From positions 1 to 64,000 of the forward strand of contig NZ_JAFNME010000005.1 in the NCBI RefSeq assembly GCF_017368815.1: a stretch of DNA of 64,000 nucleotides. The letters are read 5' to 3'. Source of the stretch: Comamonas denitrificans. Lineage in GTDB: Bacteria > Pseudomonadota > Gammaproteobacteria > Burkholderiales > Burkholderiaceae_C. The notes beneath the pieces were generated by a model. The model made no database searches. It was not told the origin of the DNA and saw nothing but the letters and a program-made list of their open reading frames with translations. A program made the translations under genes and the position numbers. This document shows, in pieces, positions 11,090 to 19,468 of the stretch (the stretch's first letter is position 1; each line of letters opens with the position of its first letter).

Positions 11090-13147
11090 ATGACTATGCA
11101 CACCCCCAACCCCCTTCTGGCCAGCGCTGGCCTGCCCTTGTTTGACCAAATCCGTGCCGAGCATGTGGGCCCGGCCATTGATCAGCTCATCGCCCATGCC
11201 AGTGCAGCGCTGGAAACCGTCACCGCCCCCGACTTCCCTGCCGACTGGAACGCCTTGGCCACCACATTGGACACCGCCACCGAAGCCCTGGGCCGTGCCT
11301 GGGGCGCCGTCAGCCACTTGAGCAGCGTGGCCGATACGCCCGAGCTGCGCGCCGCCTTCAACGCCGCCTTGCCGGTGGTCACCGAGTTTTGGACGCGCCT
11401 GGGCGCCGATGAGCGCCTGTACGCCAAATACAAAGCCGTTGATGTGCAAACCCTCAATGCCGAGCAGCGCAAAGCCCATGCCAACGCCCTGCGCAGCTTT
11501 GTCCTGTCCGGTGCCGAGCTGCAAGGCGCTGCCAAAGAGCGCTTTGCCGCGATTCAAGAGCGCAGCGCCGCATTGGCACAAAAATTCAGCGAAAACACGC
11601 TGGACGCCACCGATCGCTGGGCCTACTACGCCACGGCAGAAGAGATGCAAGGCATCCCCGCCGACGTGCAGCAGGCGGCCCGCACCGCCGCACAAGCCGA
11701 GGGCAAAGACGGCTTCAAACTCACCCTGAAAATCCCGTGCTACCTGCCGGTCATGCAATTTGCCACCCGCAGCAGCCTGCGCGAAAAGCTCTACCGCGCC
11801 TATGTCACCCGCGCCTCGGAGCAGGCCGAAGGCGATGGCCAGCAGTACGACAACCGCCCCATCATCGAAGAGCTCCTGGCCTTGCGCCACGAGGAAGCGC
11901 AGTTGCTGGGCTACGCCAATTTTGGCGAAGTCTCTCTGGTGCCCAAAATGGCCAATTCCCCGCAAGAAGTCATCACCTTCTTGCGCGACTTGGCCCAGCG
12001 GGCCCGCCCCTACGCCGAAAAAGACGTGCAAGACCTGCGCCAATTTGCCCGCGAACACCTCGGCCTGAGCGATCCCCAGCCCTGGGACTGGACGTTTATC
12101 GCTGAAAAACTCAAGGAACAGCGCTACGCTTTCAATGAACAGGAAGTGAAGGAATATTTCACCGCCCCCAAAGTGCTGGCCGGGCTGTTCAAAATCATCG
12201 AAACCCTGTTTGACGTGGCCATCGTGCCCGACCAGGCCCCGGTCTGGCACCCGGCGGTGCAGTTCTACGCCCTGCAGCGCAATGGCCAAACCATTGCCCA
12301 GTTCTACCTGGACCAGCCCGCCCGCACCGGCAAACGTGGCGGCGCCTGGATGGACGATGTGCGCAGCCGCTGGCAGCGCCCGGACAACGGCCAGCTGCAA
12401 ACGCCCGTGGCGCACATGGTGTGCAACTTTGCCGACGGGGTCGATGGCCAACCCGCCCTGCTCACGCACGACGATGTAATCACCCTGTTCCACGAATCGG
12501 GCCACGCCCTGCACCACCTGCTCACCCAAGTGACGGAGAAAGATGTCAGCGGCATCAACGGCGTGGAATGGGACGCGGTGGAGCTGCCGAGCCAGTTCAT
12601 GGAAAACTTCTGCTGGGAATGGGACGTGCTGCGCCACATGACGGCCCATGTCAAAACCGGCGAGCCCCTGCCGCGGGCGCTGTTCGACAAAATGGTGGCG
12701 GCCAAAAACTTCCAAGCTGGCATGCAAACTCTGCGCCAAGTGGAATTTGCCCTGTTCGACATGCTGCTGCACACCCAGGCCGCCCCCAGCGGCGATTACC
12801 TGGCCCTGCTGCAGCAAGTGCGCGATGAGGTGGCCGTGTTGCCCACCACGCCCTACAACCGCAGCACCAACACCTTCAGCCACATCTTTGCTGGCGGCTA
12901 TGCGGCGGGCTATTACAGCTACAAATGGGCCGAAGTGCTCTCTGCCGATGCCTACGCCGCGTTTGAAGAAACGCACAACCCCGACGGCAGCCACAGCCGT
13001 GCTACTGGGCAAAAGTACCTGCACGAAATTTTGGAGCGCGGGGGCAGCCGCAGCGCACTGGAAAACTTCACCGCCTTCCGTGGGCGGGCCCCGCAGCTCG
13101 ATGCCCTGCTGCGCCACCAAGGCATGGCAGAACCTGTCAGCGCATAA
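11090..13147 (+). CDS. prlC: M3-family oligopeptidase (oligopeptidase A type)
   Basis: Zinc metallopeptidase of family M3 (thimet oligopeptidase fold) that degrades short cytosolic peptides. The 685-residue length fits oligopeptidase A. The zinc site is HESGHALHH (HExxH near residue 468), with the third ligand region GVEWDAVELPSQFMEN about 25 residues later. The start is taken as ATG 11090 (MTMHTPNP); ATG 11096 is also possible, and an upstream TTG at 11069 is less likely. The gene ends directly before a large inverted repeat that also faces the convergent exporter gene. Confidence 0.94.
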   Translation: MTMHTPNPLLASAGLPLFDQIRAEHVGPAIDQLIAHASAALETVTAPDFPADWNALATTLDTATEALGRAWGAVSHLSSVADTPELRAAFNAALPVVTEFWTRLGADERLYAKYKAVDVQTLNAEQRKAHANALRSFVLSGAELQGAAKERFAAIQERSAALAQKFSENTLDATDRWAYYATAEEMQGIPADVQQAARTAAQAEGKDGFKLTLKIPCYLPVMQFATRSSLREKLYRAYVTRASEQAEGDGQQYDNRPIIEELLALRHEEAQLLGYANFGEVSLVPKMANSPQEVITFLRDLAQRARPYAEKDVQDLRQFAREHLGLSDPQPWDWTFIAEKLKEQRYAFNEQEVKEYFTAPKVLAGLFKIIETLFDVAIVPDQAPVWHPAVQFYALQRNGQTIAQFYLDQPARTGKRGGAWMDDVRSRWQRPDNGQLQTPVAHMVCNFADGVDGQPALLTHDDVITLFHESGHALHHLLTQVTEKDVSGINGVEWDAVELPSQFMENFCWEWDVLRHMTAHVKTGEPLPRALFDKMVAAKNFQAGMQTLRQVEFALFDMLLHTQAAPSGDYLALLQQVRDEVAVLPTTPYNRSTNTFSHIFAGGYAAGYYSYKWAEVLSADAYAAFEETHNPDGSHSRATGQKYLHEILERGGSRSALENFTAFRGRAPQLDALLRHQGMAEPVSA

Positions 13148-13161
13148 AAATTGATATTAAA

Positions 13162-13241
13162 AGAGCTGCTTGCGCTTTAACCATCTATATTTCAGTATAA
13201 AAAACCTCTGAAATATAGACAGACAATGCGCAAGCAGCTCT
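13162..13241. repeat. Nested palindromic intergenic repeat, copy 2 (bidirectional terminator-like)
   Basis: The outer arms AGAGCTGCTTGCGC (13162-13175) and GCGCAAGCAGCTCT (13228-13241) are perfectly complementary over 14 bp. Inside lies a second perfect 12-bp stem (13184-13195 with 13208-13219). A T-run follows. The element sits between two convergent genes and may terminate both. Confidence 0.85.
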
Positions 13242-13254
13242 TTTTTTAAATACT

Positions 13255-13920
13255 TTAGCGCTGGCTTGTCGCCAAAATCCCCGCCGCCGCAATAAACGCC
13301 CCCCCTGTCGCCCGGTCAAACCATTGCCCGGCGCGCGTGCCATGCAAACGGGCCAGCAATTTGGCCCCCGCCAGCACATACATCAGCATGATGGAGCCAT
13401 CGAGCACCATCCAAGTACAGCCCAAAATTAGCAACTGCCCCGCCACGGGCGCACTGGCATCCATAAACTGCGGAAACAAGGCGCTGAAAAACAGCAAATC
13501 TTTCGGATTGCCCAGCCCCACCATCAAGCCTTTGCGAAACAGCGTCCAAAAGGTGGTGGTATCTGCCGACTCAGCACGCTCTGGCGCACCGGCATTGACA
13601 ACCTCAGTGTCCACCTCCACACCCGCCGGTGCCTGCTTGGCGTTGCGCCAAGTGCTGATGCCCAAGTAGAGCAAATACACCGCTCCGGCCCATTTAATCG
13701 CGCTAAACAGCGTATCGGAAGCGGCAATGATTGCCCCCAAGCCCAGGGCTGAGAGCAACATCAACGTCATGGAGGCGGTAATCCCGCCCAAAATGGTGCC
13801 GATGGTTTTACGTGCGCCATGCGCCAACGCATGCGAAACACACAACAAGGCCGATGGCCCTGGCGAAGCAATCAGCGCTGCCGCCAAAGAAACGTACAAC
13901 AACCACAAGCTCAACAACAT
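13255..13920 (-). CDS. LysE/RhtB-family amino-acid exporter
   Basis: Inner-membrane translocator of the LysE superfamily, 221 residues with about six hydrophobic segments and the N-terminal signature SPGPSALLCVSHALAHGARKT. Members export amino acids or related metabolites; the substrate cannot be told from sequence. The ATG at 13920 has no good ribosome binding site. The gene is convergent with the M3 peptidase and divergent from the micro-ORF region. Confidence 0.9.
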   Translation of the reverse strand: MLLSLWLLYVSLAAALIASPGPSALLCVSHALAHGARKTIGTILGGITASMTLMLLSALGLGAIIAASDTLFSAIKWAGAVYLLYLGISTWRNAKQAPAGVEVDTEVVNAGAPERAESADTTTFWTLFRKGLMVGLGNPKDLLFFSALFPQFMDASAPVAGQLLILGCTWMVLDGSIMLMYVLAGAKLLARLHGTRAGQWFDRATGGAFIAAAGILATSQR

Positions 13921-14006
13921 TTATAAAAATCCAAAAAAAATTTCACTGCCCAGTAAACCGAAGCGGCCGCCCTGGCGTTAAACCTTACATCTAAGGAGTG
14001 AACGCA

Positions 14007-14081
14007 ATGACTGCAACCCAACCGATCACCATCTGGCCCGAAGACGAACGCGATCGCAAACGCGGCCCCGCTCGCTTTTAA
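14007..14081 (+). CDS. Micro-ORF 1 with IWPEDERDRKR motif (24 aa)
   Basis: The ATG at 14007 is preceded by a good ribosome binding site (AAGGAG at 13993-13998) and encodes MTATQPIT, then IWPEDERDRKR, then GPARF and a TAA stop. A small hairpin (TAATGC/GCATTA, 14079-14097) overlaps the stop. The same 11-residue motif recurs 122 nt downstream in micro-ORF 2. I do not recognise the peptide. Expression is inferred from the ribosome binding site and the duplication only; a leader peptide, a small regulatory protein or a conserved RNA element are all possible. Confidence 0.5.
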   Translation: MTATQPITIWPEDERDRKRGPARF

Positions 14082-14140
14082 TGCTTTTAGCGCATTAAGC
14101 CCCTTTGGTTTTTGACCTCACCTTTTTTTGAGAGTCCATC

Positions 14141-14188
14141 ATGAACACCTGCATCTGGCCTGAAGACGAACGCGATCGCAAACGCTAA
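14141..14188 (+). CDS. Micro-ORF 2 with IWPEDERDRKR motif (15 aa)
   Basis: The ATG at 14141 follows a GAGAG ribosome-binding-like sequence and encodes MNTC, then IWPEDERDRKR and a TAA stop. The 33-nt motif DNA (14153-14185) matches that in micro-ORF 1 (14031-14063) except for one synonymous base (CCC versus CCT), while flanking DNA and N-terminal codons differ. The protein function is unknown. Confidence 0.5.
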   Translation: MNTCIWPEDERDRKR

Positions 14189-14271
14189 TCGCCCTAGCGT
14201 GCATTGGCTGTAGCGCCCATTGAGCAAACCGTCGATAGTAACGCCGTCCCCACCCTTGCTTTAGAACAAAC

Positions 14272-14304
14272 AAAAAACGCCTGCACTAGTTGCAGGCGTT
14301 TTGC
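14272..14304. terminator. Bidirectional terminator between micro-ORFs and phaB
   Basis: A perfect 10-bp stem AACGCCTGCA/TGCAGGCGTT (14276-14285, 14291-14300) with loop CTAGT has an A-run on the left and T-rich sequence on the right. It can terminate the micro-ORF transcript and the pha operon coming from the other side. Confidence 0.8.
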
Positions 14305-14323
14305 TTTTCAGCGCAGGGCGCTT

Positions 14324-14341
14324 AGAACGTGAACACGTTCT
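14324..14341. repeat. Palindrome AGAACGTG-AA-CACGTTCT at phaB 3' end
   Basis: Eight-base arms are perfectly complementary around a 2-nt centre, abutting the phaB stop codon. A near-identical palindrome follows trhP at 39042-39059. This could be a protein-binding site or an additional terminator. Confidence 0.55.
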
Positions 14342-15078
14342 TATTGCATGTGCTGACCGCCATTCACCGAGAACTCGGCGCCAGTGGCATAACCACCTTC
14401 GTTGGAGGCCAACCATGACACCATCGACGCGATTTCTTTGGGCTCACCCAAGCGCTTGACGGGAATGGTGGCGACAATTTTCTCCAGCACATCCTCGCGG
14501 ATGGCTCGCACCATGTCAGTGCCGACATAGCCGGGGCTGACCGTGTTCACCGTCACGCCTTTGCTGGCCAGCTCTTGCGCCAGGGCTTTAGAAAAGCCGT
14601 GCATCCCGGCCTTGGCCGCCGAGTAGTTGGTTTGCCCAGCTTGGCCTTTGGCACCGTTGATCGAGCTGATATTGATGATGCGGCCCCAGCCTTTTTCCAC
14701 CATGTCGGCCACCACTTGCTTGGTCACGTTGAACATGGAGTTGAGGTTGGTCTCAATCACTGAACGCCAATCTTCCGGCGTCATTTTGATGAACATGCGG
14801 TCGCGGGTAATGCCGGCGTTGTTCACCAGCACATCAATGCTGCCGTGCTCGGCTTTGGTTTTGCTGAAGGCTTCGACGGTCGATTCCCAATCGCCCACGT
14901 TCCCCACCGAGGCGTAAAAGGTATAGCCAAGCGCTTTTTGCTCGTCGAGCCACTTTGTGTAGTCACGGGTGGGGCCGCAGCCAGCAATGACTTTAAAACC
15001 ATCGTCGTGCAGACGTTGGCAAATTGCCGTTCCAATCCCGCCCATACCACCGGTGACGTAAGCTACTTTTTGACTCAT
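14341..15078 (-). CDS. phaB: Acetoacetyl-CoA reductase
   Basis: Short-chain dehydrogenase that reduces acetoacetyl-CoA to (R)-3-hydroxybutyryl-CoA with NADPH, the second step of polyhydroxybutyrate synthesis. The 245-residue protein has the TGGMGGIG cofactor motif (about 9-16), the catalytic Ser in INISSINGAKGQAGQ, and the NYSAAKAG Tyr/Lys pair. PhaB-type residues such as GCGPTRDY and the FSVNGGQHMQ C-terminus set it apart from FabG. It is the last gene of phaC-phaA-phaB, 86 bp after phaA. Confidence 0.96.
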   Translation of the reverse strand: MSQKVAYVTGGMGGIGTAICQRLHDDGFKVIAGCGPTRDYTKWLDEQKALGYTFYASVGNVGDWESTVEAFSKTKAEHGSIDVLVNNAGITRDRMFIKMTPEDWRSVIETNLNSMFNVTKQVVADMVEKGWGRIINISSINGAKGQAGQTNYSAAKAGMHGFSKALAQELASKGVTVNTVSPGYVGTDMVRAIREDVLEKIVATIPVKRLGEPKEIASMVSWLASNEGGYATGAEFSVNGGQHMQ

Positions 15079-15164
15079 AGTTTCTCCTTGAATTAGTCTA
15101 TCGCTTTATAAATGGACTGCTCGCGCAGCCCTAGGGGTCAATTGATTGCGTTTGGCGTATTTGA

Positions 15165-16346
15165 TTATTTGCGCTCAACCGCCAAGGCCACGCCCATGCC
15201 ACCGCCGATGCACAGCGAGGCAATGCCCTTTTTGGCATCACGGCGTTGCATTTCATGCAGCAAAGTGACCAGCACACGGCAGCCCGACGCGCCAATGGGG
15301 TGGCCAATGGCAATCGCCCCACCATTGACGTTTACTTTGCTGGCATCAATGTCCAGCACCTTGTTCACAGCGCAGGCTTGGGCGGCAAAGGCTTCGTTCA
15401 ATTCAAATAAATCAACATCGCCAACGGCCCAACCGGCACGGTCAAGCACTTTGCGGGTAGCAAACACCGGGCCCATGCCCATCGTGGCCGGATCCAGACC
15501 ACTGGTGGCATAGGCTTTGATGGTGGCCAAGGGCTTCAGGCCCAGGGCAGCGGCTTTGCTGGCCTTCATGACCACCACGGCAGCAGCACCATCGTTGATG
15601 CCCGAAGCATTGCCAGCGGTCACCGTGCCAGCCTTGTCAAACGCTGGGCGCAGGCCAGACAAGGCCTCTAGGTTGGTTTTGCGATTGACGTATTCGTCCG
15701 TATCAAACACCACCGGGTCCCCTTTGCGCTGGGGAATCACCACGGGGACGATTTCATCCTTGAATTTGCCCGCATCTTGGGCTGCAGCGGCCTTTTGCTG
15801 GCTGGCAATGGCCAAAGCATCTTGCTGGGCGCGGGTGATCTCGTTCTCTTTGGCAACGTTTTCTGCGGTGATGCCCATGTGGTACTGGTTGTACACATCC
15901 CACAGGCCATCGACGATCATGGTGTCTTGCATCTTCCAATCACCCATGCGCTGGCCATCGCGCGAGCCTTGCAGCACGTGGGGCGACAGGCTCATGTTTT
16001 CCTGCCCACCGGCCACCACAATTTCGCTGTCACCAGTGGCAACGGCTTGGGCGGCCAGCATGACCGATTTGAGGCCCGAGCCGCACACGGCGTTGATCGT
16101 CAAGGCCGGGGTTTCTTTGGCCACACCGGCTTTCATCATCGCTTGGCGGGCCGGGTTTTGGCCCACGCCCGCTGCCAGCACTTGGCCCATGATGACTTCG
16201 CCCACCTGATCCAAGCCGACATTGGCGCGGGCCAAGGCTTCTTTAATCACCAAAGCACCCAAATCCGTAGCTGGCACCTTGGCCAAGCTACCACCAAACT
16301 TGCCAACGGCGGTGCGTACAGCAGAAACGATAACAATGTCTTCCAT
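15165..16346 (-). CDS. phaA: Acetyl-CoA C-acetyltransferase (beta-ketothiolase)
   Basis: Condenses two acetyl-CoA to acetoacetyl-CoA, the first step of polyhydroxybutyrate synthesis. The 393-residue protein has the thiolase nucleophile Cys in [10 protein letters not shown] (C88), the GHPIGASG histidine motif and the C-terminal CIGGGMG cysteine. The ATG at 16346 is preceded by an AAGG-like ribosome binding site. Its place between phaC and phaB supports the biosynthetic role. Confidence 0.96.
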   Translation of the reverse strand: MEDIVIVSAVRTAVGKFGGSLAKVPATDLGALVIKEALARANVGLDQVGEVIMGQVLAAGVGQNPARQAMMKAGVAKETPALTINAVCGSGLKSVMLAAQAVATGDSEIVVAGGQENMSLSPHVLQGSRDGQRMGDWKMQDTMIVDGLWDVYNQYHMGITAENVAKENEITRAQQDALAIASQQKAAAAQDAGKFKDEIVPVVIPQRKGDPVVFDTDEYVNRKTNLEALSGLRPAFDKAGTVTAGNASGINDGAAAVVVMKASKAAALGLKPLATIKAYATSGLDPATMGMGPVFATRKVLDRAGWAVGDVDLFELNEAFAAQACAVNKVLDIDASKVNVNGGAIAIGHPIGASGCRVLVTLLHEMQRRDAKKGIASLCIGGGMGVALAVERK

Positions 16347-16477
16347 AACTTTTCCTTAGAGGTGAAGCAAATGCAAACGGGATTTAGAGCGTATTTGCGA
16401 TCTTTGCGCGAGGGGAGCAACCAGCGAATCAGGATGCCAGGGCGCTGCGCCCCCGCACAGGAATCACAACCACGTTT

Positions 16478-18172
16478 TTAAGCCTTTTGCAGTACATAGC
16501 GGCCGGGAGCGGCCTCAATTTCTTTAAATTTCGTGCCCTTGCCGTAGCGCTTGGGCGCTGCAATTTGTTTGCCAGCATGGCCCTTGAGCCATTGGGCCCA
16601 ATCGGTCCACCAACTGCCAGCGAATTCGTCTGCACCGGCAATCCAGTCTTCCAGCGTCTGTGGCAAGGCGTTGTCGCTGCGAATCCAGTGGCTGCGCTTG
16701 TTTTTGGCCGGGGGGTTGATCACTCCCGCAATGTGCCCCGAAGCACCCATGACAAAGCGCTTGTCACCCGGTAGCACTTTGGTTGCAGCGTACGAGGCAT
16801 TGATCGGCACGATGTGATCCTCGCGCGAGCCGTAGATGTATACCGGCAAATCCAAGTGACCAAAGTCAATCTTTTCTCCGCAAACGGTCAGTTTCCCGGG
16901 TTGAATCAAGTTATTTTCTAAATAGGTATTGCGCAAATACCATGCATACCATGGCCCGGGCAGGTTGGTGGCATCGCTATTCCAATACAGCAGATCAAAT
17001 GCTGGTGGAGTTTCCCCCTTCAAATAGTTGCCCACCACGTAGTTCCACACCAAATCATTGGGCCGCAAAAAGCTAAAAGTGGCAGCTAGCTCTTGCCCCT
17101 TGAGCAACCCACCCTGCCCCATTTGGGCTTCGCGGTTTTTCACGAAGGCTTCGTCAATAAAGACATCCAAGATTCCGGTATCGGAAAAATCCAGCAAGGT
17201 CGTGAGCAAGGTGGCACTGGCCACCGGTTTTTGGCCCCGTGCAGCCAGCACAGCCAACGCGGTGGCCAGCATGGTGCCGCCCACACAAAACCCCAAGGCA
17301 TTGATTTGCGCTGCCCCTGCAATCTCTTGCACCACCCCAATGGCCTCAATCACAGCGCGTTCAATGTAATCATCCCACGTAAGGTGGGCGCAAGAGGCAT
17401 CGGGATTGCGCCAGCTGATCACAAAAGTGCGGTGGCCTTGGCTAACTGCATACCGAATCAAAGAATTGTCCGGCTGCAAATCCAATATATAAAACTTGTT
17501 AATGCAAGGCGGTACTAATAAGAACGGACGCTCGTGGACTTTTTCTGTCAGTGGCTTGTATTCCAATAATTGAAATATGTCGTTCTCGTAAACCACGGCA
17601 CCTTCAGTGGTAGCTACGTTTTTGCCGACTTCAAAAACACTTTCATCCGTCATCGAGACATAGCCCTTGCCCATATCCTGCAGCATATTTTGCAGGCCTT
17701 TGCTCAGACTTTCGCCTTTGGTTTCGAGGGCTTTTTTCTGGGCATCAGGGTTGAGCGCCAAAAAATTGCTGGGGGCCATGGCCGCTACCCATTGCTCGAC
17801 TGCAAAGCGAATGCGCTGGCGGGTTTTTTCATCCGCTTGCACGGCTTCGGCCATGCCCATGAGTGCGTGAGAATTGAGCGAATACGCTGCCGCCGTAAAC
17901 GCCGCCAAAGGGTTTTGCGCCCAGTTTTCACTGGCAAAACGCCGGTCTTTAGGCACTTGCGGGGCTTGCGAAAGCCCTCCACTCCACAGCTGGCTGGCCT
18001 GTGCAATATAACTTTGCTGTAGCGCCTGGAGCTTTTCCACATCAAACTGCACTTGGGCCGCGTCCGCCGCAGGCGCAACGGTGCCTAATTGGCCAAACGT
18101 TTGCAGGGCCTTGGACCAATGTTCAGTAAAAAATTGTTGAACACCCTCCGTCCAAATTGGTTCAGAAGCCAT
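16478..18172 (-). CDS. phaC: Class I polyhydroxyalkanoate synthase
   Basis: Polymerises (R)-3-hydroxyacyl-CoA into PHA on the granule surface. The 564-residue protein has the lipase-like box GFCVGG with catalytic Cys about 296, the long N-terminal domain of class I enzymes, and the C-terminal region DLPVYIYGSREDHIVP and GASGHIAGVINPP containing the expected catalytic Asp and His. The ATG at 18172 follows AAGGAGTGG. It heads the pha operon. Confidence 0.97.
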   Translation of the reverse strand: MASEPIWTEGVQQFFTEHWSKALQTFGQLGTVAPAADAAQVQFDVEKLQALQQSYIAQASQLWSGGLSQAPQVPKDRRFASENWAQNPLAAFTAAAYSLNSHALMGMAEAVQADEKTRQRIRFAVEQWVAAMAPSNFLALNPDAQKKALETKGESLSKGLQNMLQDMGKGYVSMTDESVFEVGKNVATTEGAVVYENDIFQLLEYKPLTEKVHERPFLLVPPCINKFYILDLQPDNSLIRYAVSQGHRTFVISWRNPDASCAHLTWDDYIERAVIEAIGVVQEIAGAAQINALGFCVGGTMLATALAVLAARGQKPVASATLLTTLLDFSDTGILDVFIDEAFVKNREAQMGQGGLLKGQELAATFSFLRPNDLVWNYVVGNYLKGETPPAFDLLYWNSDATNLPGPWYAWYLRNTYLENNLIQPGKLTVCGEKIDFGHLDLPVYIYGSREDHIVPINASYAATKVLPGDKRFVMGASGHIAGVINPPAKNKRSHWIRSDNALPQTLEDWIAGADEFAGSWWTDWAQWLKGHAGKQIAAPKRYGKGTKFKEIEAAPGRYVLQKA

Positions 18173-18192
18173 ACGCCACCACTCCTTTTTTT

Positions 18193-18206
18193 AAAAGCAT
18201 GCTTTT
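18193..18206. promoter_or_regulatory. Palindrome AAAAGCATGCTTTT, candidate operator of phaC
   Basis: A perfect 14-bp palindrome lies just downstream of a predicted phaC -10 element, over the likely transcription start, a typical place for a repressor. No binding data are implied. Confidence 0.4.
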
Positions 18207-18209
18207 TAG

Positions 18210-18238
18210 ATTGTTGCCAAAATACTTTGCGATGACAA
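18210..18238 (-). promoter_or_regulatory. Candidate sigma-70 promoter of phaC
   Basis: On the minus strand TTGTCA (18233-18238) and AACAAT (18210-18215) are separated by 17 nt, about 40 bp upstream of the phaC start. Confidence 0.45.
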
Positions 18239-18320
18239 TATAAACCATACTAACTTAGGTAGGATTTAAATCCTTAAAAATGAATTGCGTATTTACCCTT
18301 TGTTTTTGCGAGTGTTTTCT

Positions 18321-18635
18321 ATGTATTTGATTGTTATTGCATGGCTTTACGTCACTGTGATGATGGCCGTCGCCGAGGCCACTGTGCCCAATGGCAGCCT
18401 ATTAGGTGCCGTCATTACTTTTCTTTTATACGGCCTGTTGCCCTGCGCCATCTTGATCTATATCTTTGGCACTCCCCAGCGCAAGCGCCGCCTGCATGCC
18501 CAACGTCAAAAAGAGCAGCAAGAGTGGGAGGCTGAACAAGCAAAAAACACCTCAAACAGTGCGAACAATGGCAGCAGCCATGCGGCCCGTGCTCCCGAAA
18601 ATACCACTGTCACGGCGGTGCGAGAAAAAGCGTGA
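18321..18635 (+). CDS. Small two-TM membrane protein, function unknown
   Basis: The 104-residue protein has two hydrophobic segments (about 1-20 and 28-50), followed by a basic and then Gln/Glu-rich cytoplasmic tail. The start is placed at ATG 18321, where the hydrophobic segment begins; an upstream in-frame start at 18285 is possible. The last 84 nt overlap the 3' end of the convergent pgeF gene. I recognise no functional family. It is divergent from phaC. Confidence 0.65.
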   Translation: MYLIVIAWLYVTVMMAVAEATVPNGSLLGAVITFLLYGLLPCAILIYIFGTPQRKRRLHAQRQKEQQEWEAEQAKNTSNSANNGSSHAARAPENTTVTAVREKA

Positions 18636-19397
18636 AGGATTGGCAACCGTACACCACCCGGTGCTGGAGTCATTGCCATAAATCGCGTCAATCCCCAAGG
18701 CCTGCCAACGCTGGCGGGCCAAGGCGGCCAAATCAGCCTGCCATTTGCCGGGCGCAGCCCCTGGAAGAAAACACGCTTCAGCCTGCGCCTTGGCTTGCGT
18801 AAAGGCGCGAACAACCTCTTCCCCCACTTCAAACGCCTGCGGGCCAATGCACGGCCCCAGCCACACCTGGGTGGCCGCAGCGATGGCGGCGTGAGGGGTT
18901 GCCTGCTGCTGCTCCACCAAGCGGCAATAGGCTTGCCACAGCTGCTCCACCACCCCCACGCTCTGCTGCCCGGCCAGGCCACGCCAGCCGGCGTGGGCAG
19001 CGCCAATAATTTTTAGCTCACGGTGGGCAATCAAAATCGGCAAGCAATCGGCCACCATGATGGTGCAGGCTTGCCCAATGGCATTGCTGACGCAGGCATC
19101 AAACGCGCGCGCAGCTGCAGCCGCCAAAGGCAGCTGGCACACCTGCACCCCATGCACCTGCTGCAAAAAGTGCGGCGTGACCGGGCAAGCGGCCAGTTGC
19201 TCCAATTGGGCGGCAAACAACTGGCGATTGCTCATCACCGCCTGCGGCGCATCTCCCACGTGGTCACCCAGATTCAAGCTATCCCAAGGGGCTTGGCTGA
19301 CCCCACCGTTGCGACTGGTAAACACGGCAAAAACGCCAGGGATGGCGGGCCAATCCGGCAACAGCCAATCGGGGGGCAAAGGATTTGCGTTTTTCAT
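18552..19397 (-). CDS. pgeF: Peptidoglycan editing factor PgeF (YfiH/polyphenol oxidase family)
   Basis: Cytosolic purine-nucleoside-phosphorylase-like enzyme; the E. coli YfiH relative removes L-Ser wrongly inserted in peptidoglycan precursors. The family signatures are QQVHG, VADCLPILIAH, GAAHAGWRGLAGQ, LGPCIGPQAFEVG and the C-terminal FFSHRRDSG...GRMAA. The start is ATG 19397 (MKNANPLPPDW); an in-frame ATG at 19436 is possible but would narrow the divergent promoter region. The 3' end overlaps the convergent membrane protein gene. Confidence 0.93.
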   Translation of the reverse strand: MKNANPLPPDWLLPDWPAIPGVFAVFTSRNGGVSQAPWDSLNLGDHVGDAPQAVMSNRQLFAAQLEQLAACPVTPHFLQQVHGVQVCQLPLAAAAARAFDACVSNAIGQACTIMVADCLPILIAHRELKIIGAAHAGWRGLAGQQSVGVVEQLWQAYCRLVEQQQATPHAAIAAATQVWLGPCIGPQAFEVGEEVVRAFTQAKAQAEACFLPGAAPGKWQADLAALARQRWQALGIDAIYGNDSSTGWCTVANPSRFFSHRRDSGIFGSTGRMAAAIVRTV

Positions 19398-19468
19398 TTG
19401 TCCAGCATACCAAGCCAAGAAGTGTGGGCGTGGCACACTTGGCAGATTGTTTTAGTGTCCGTGTTGCC

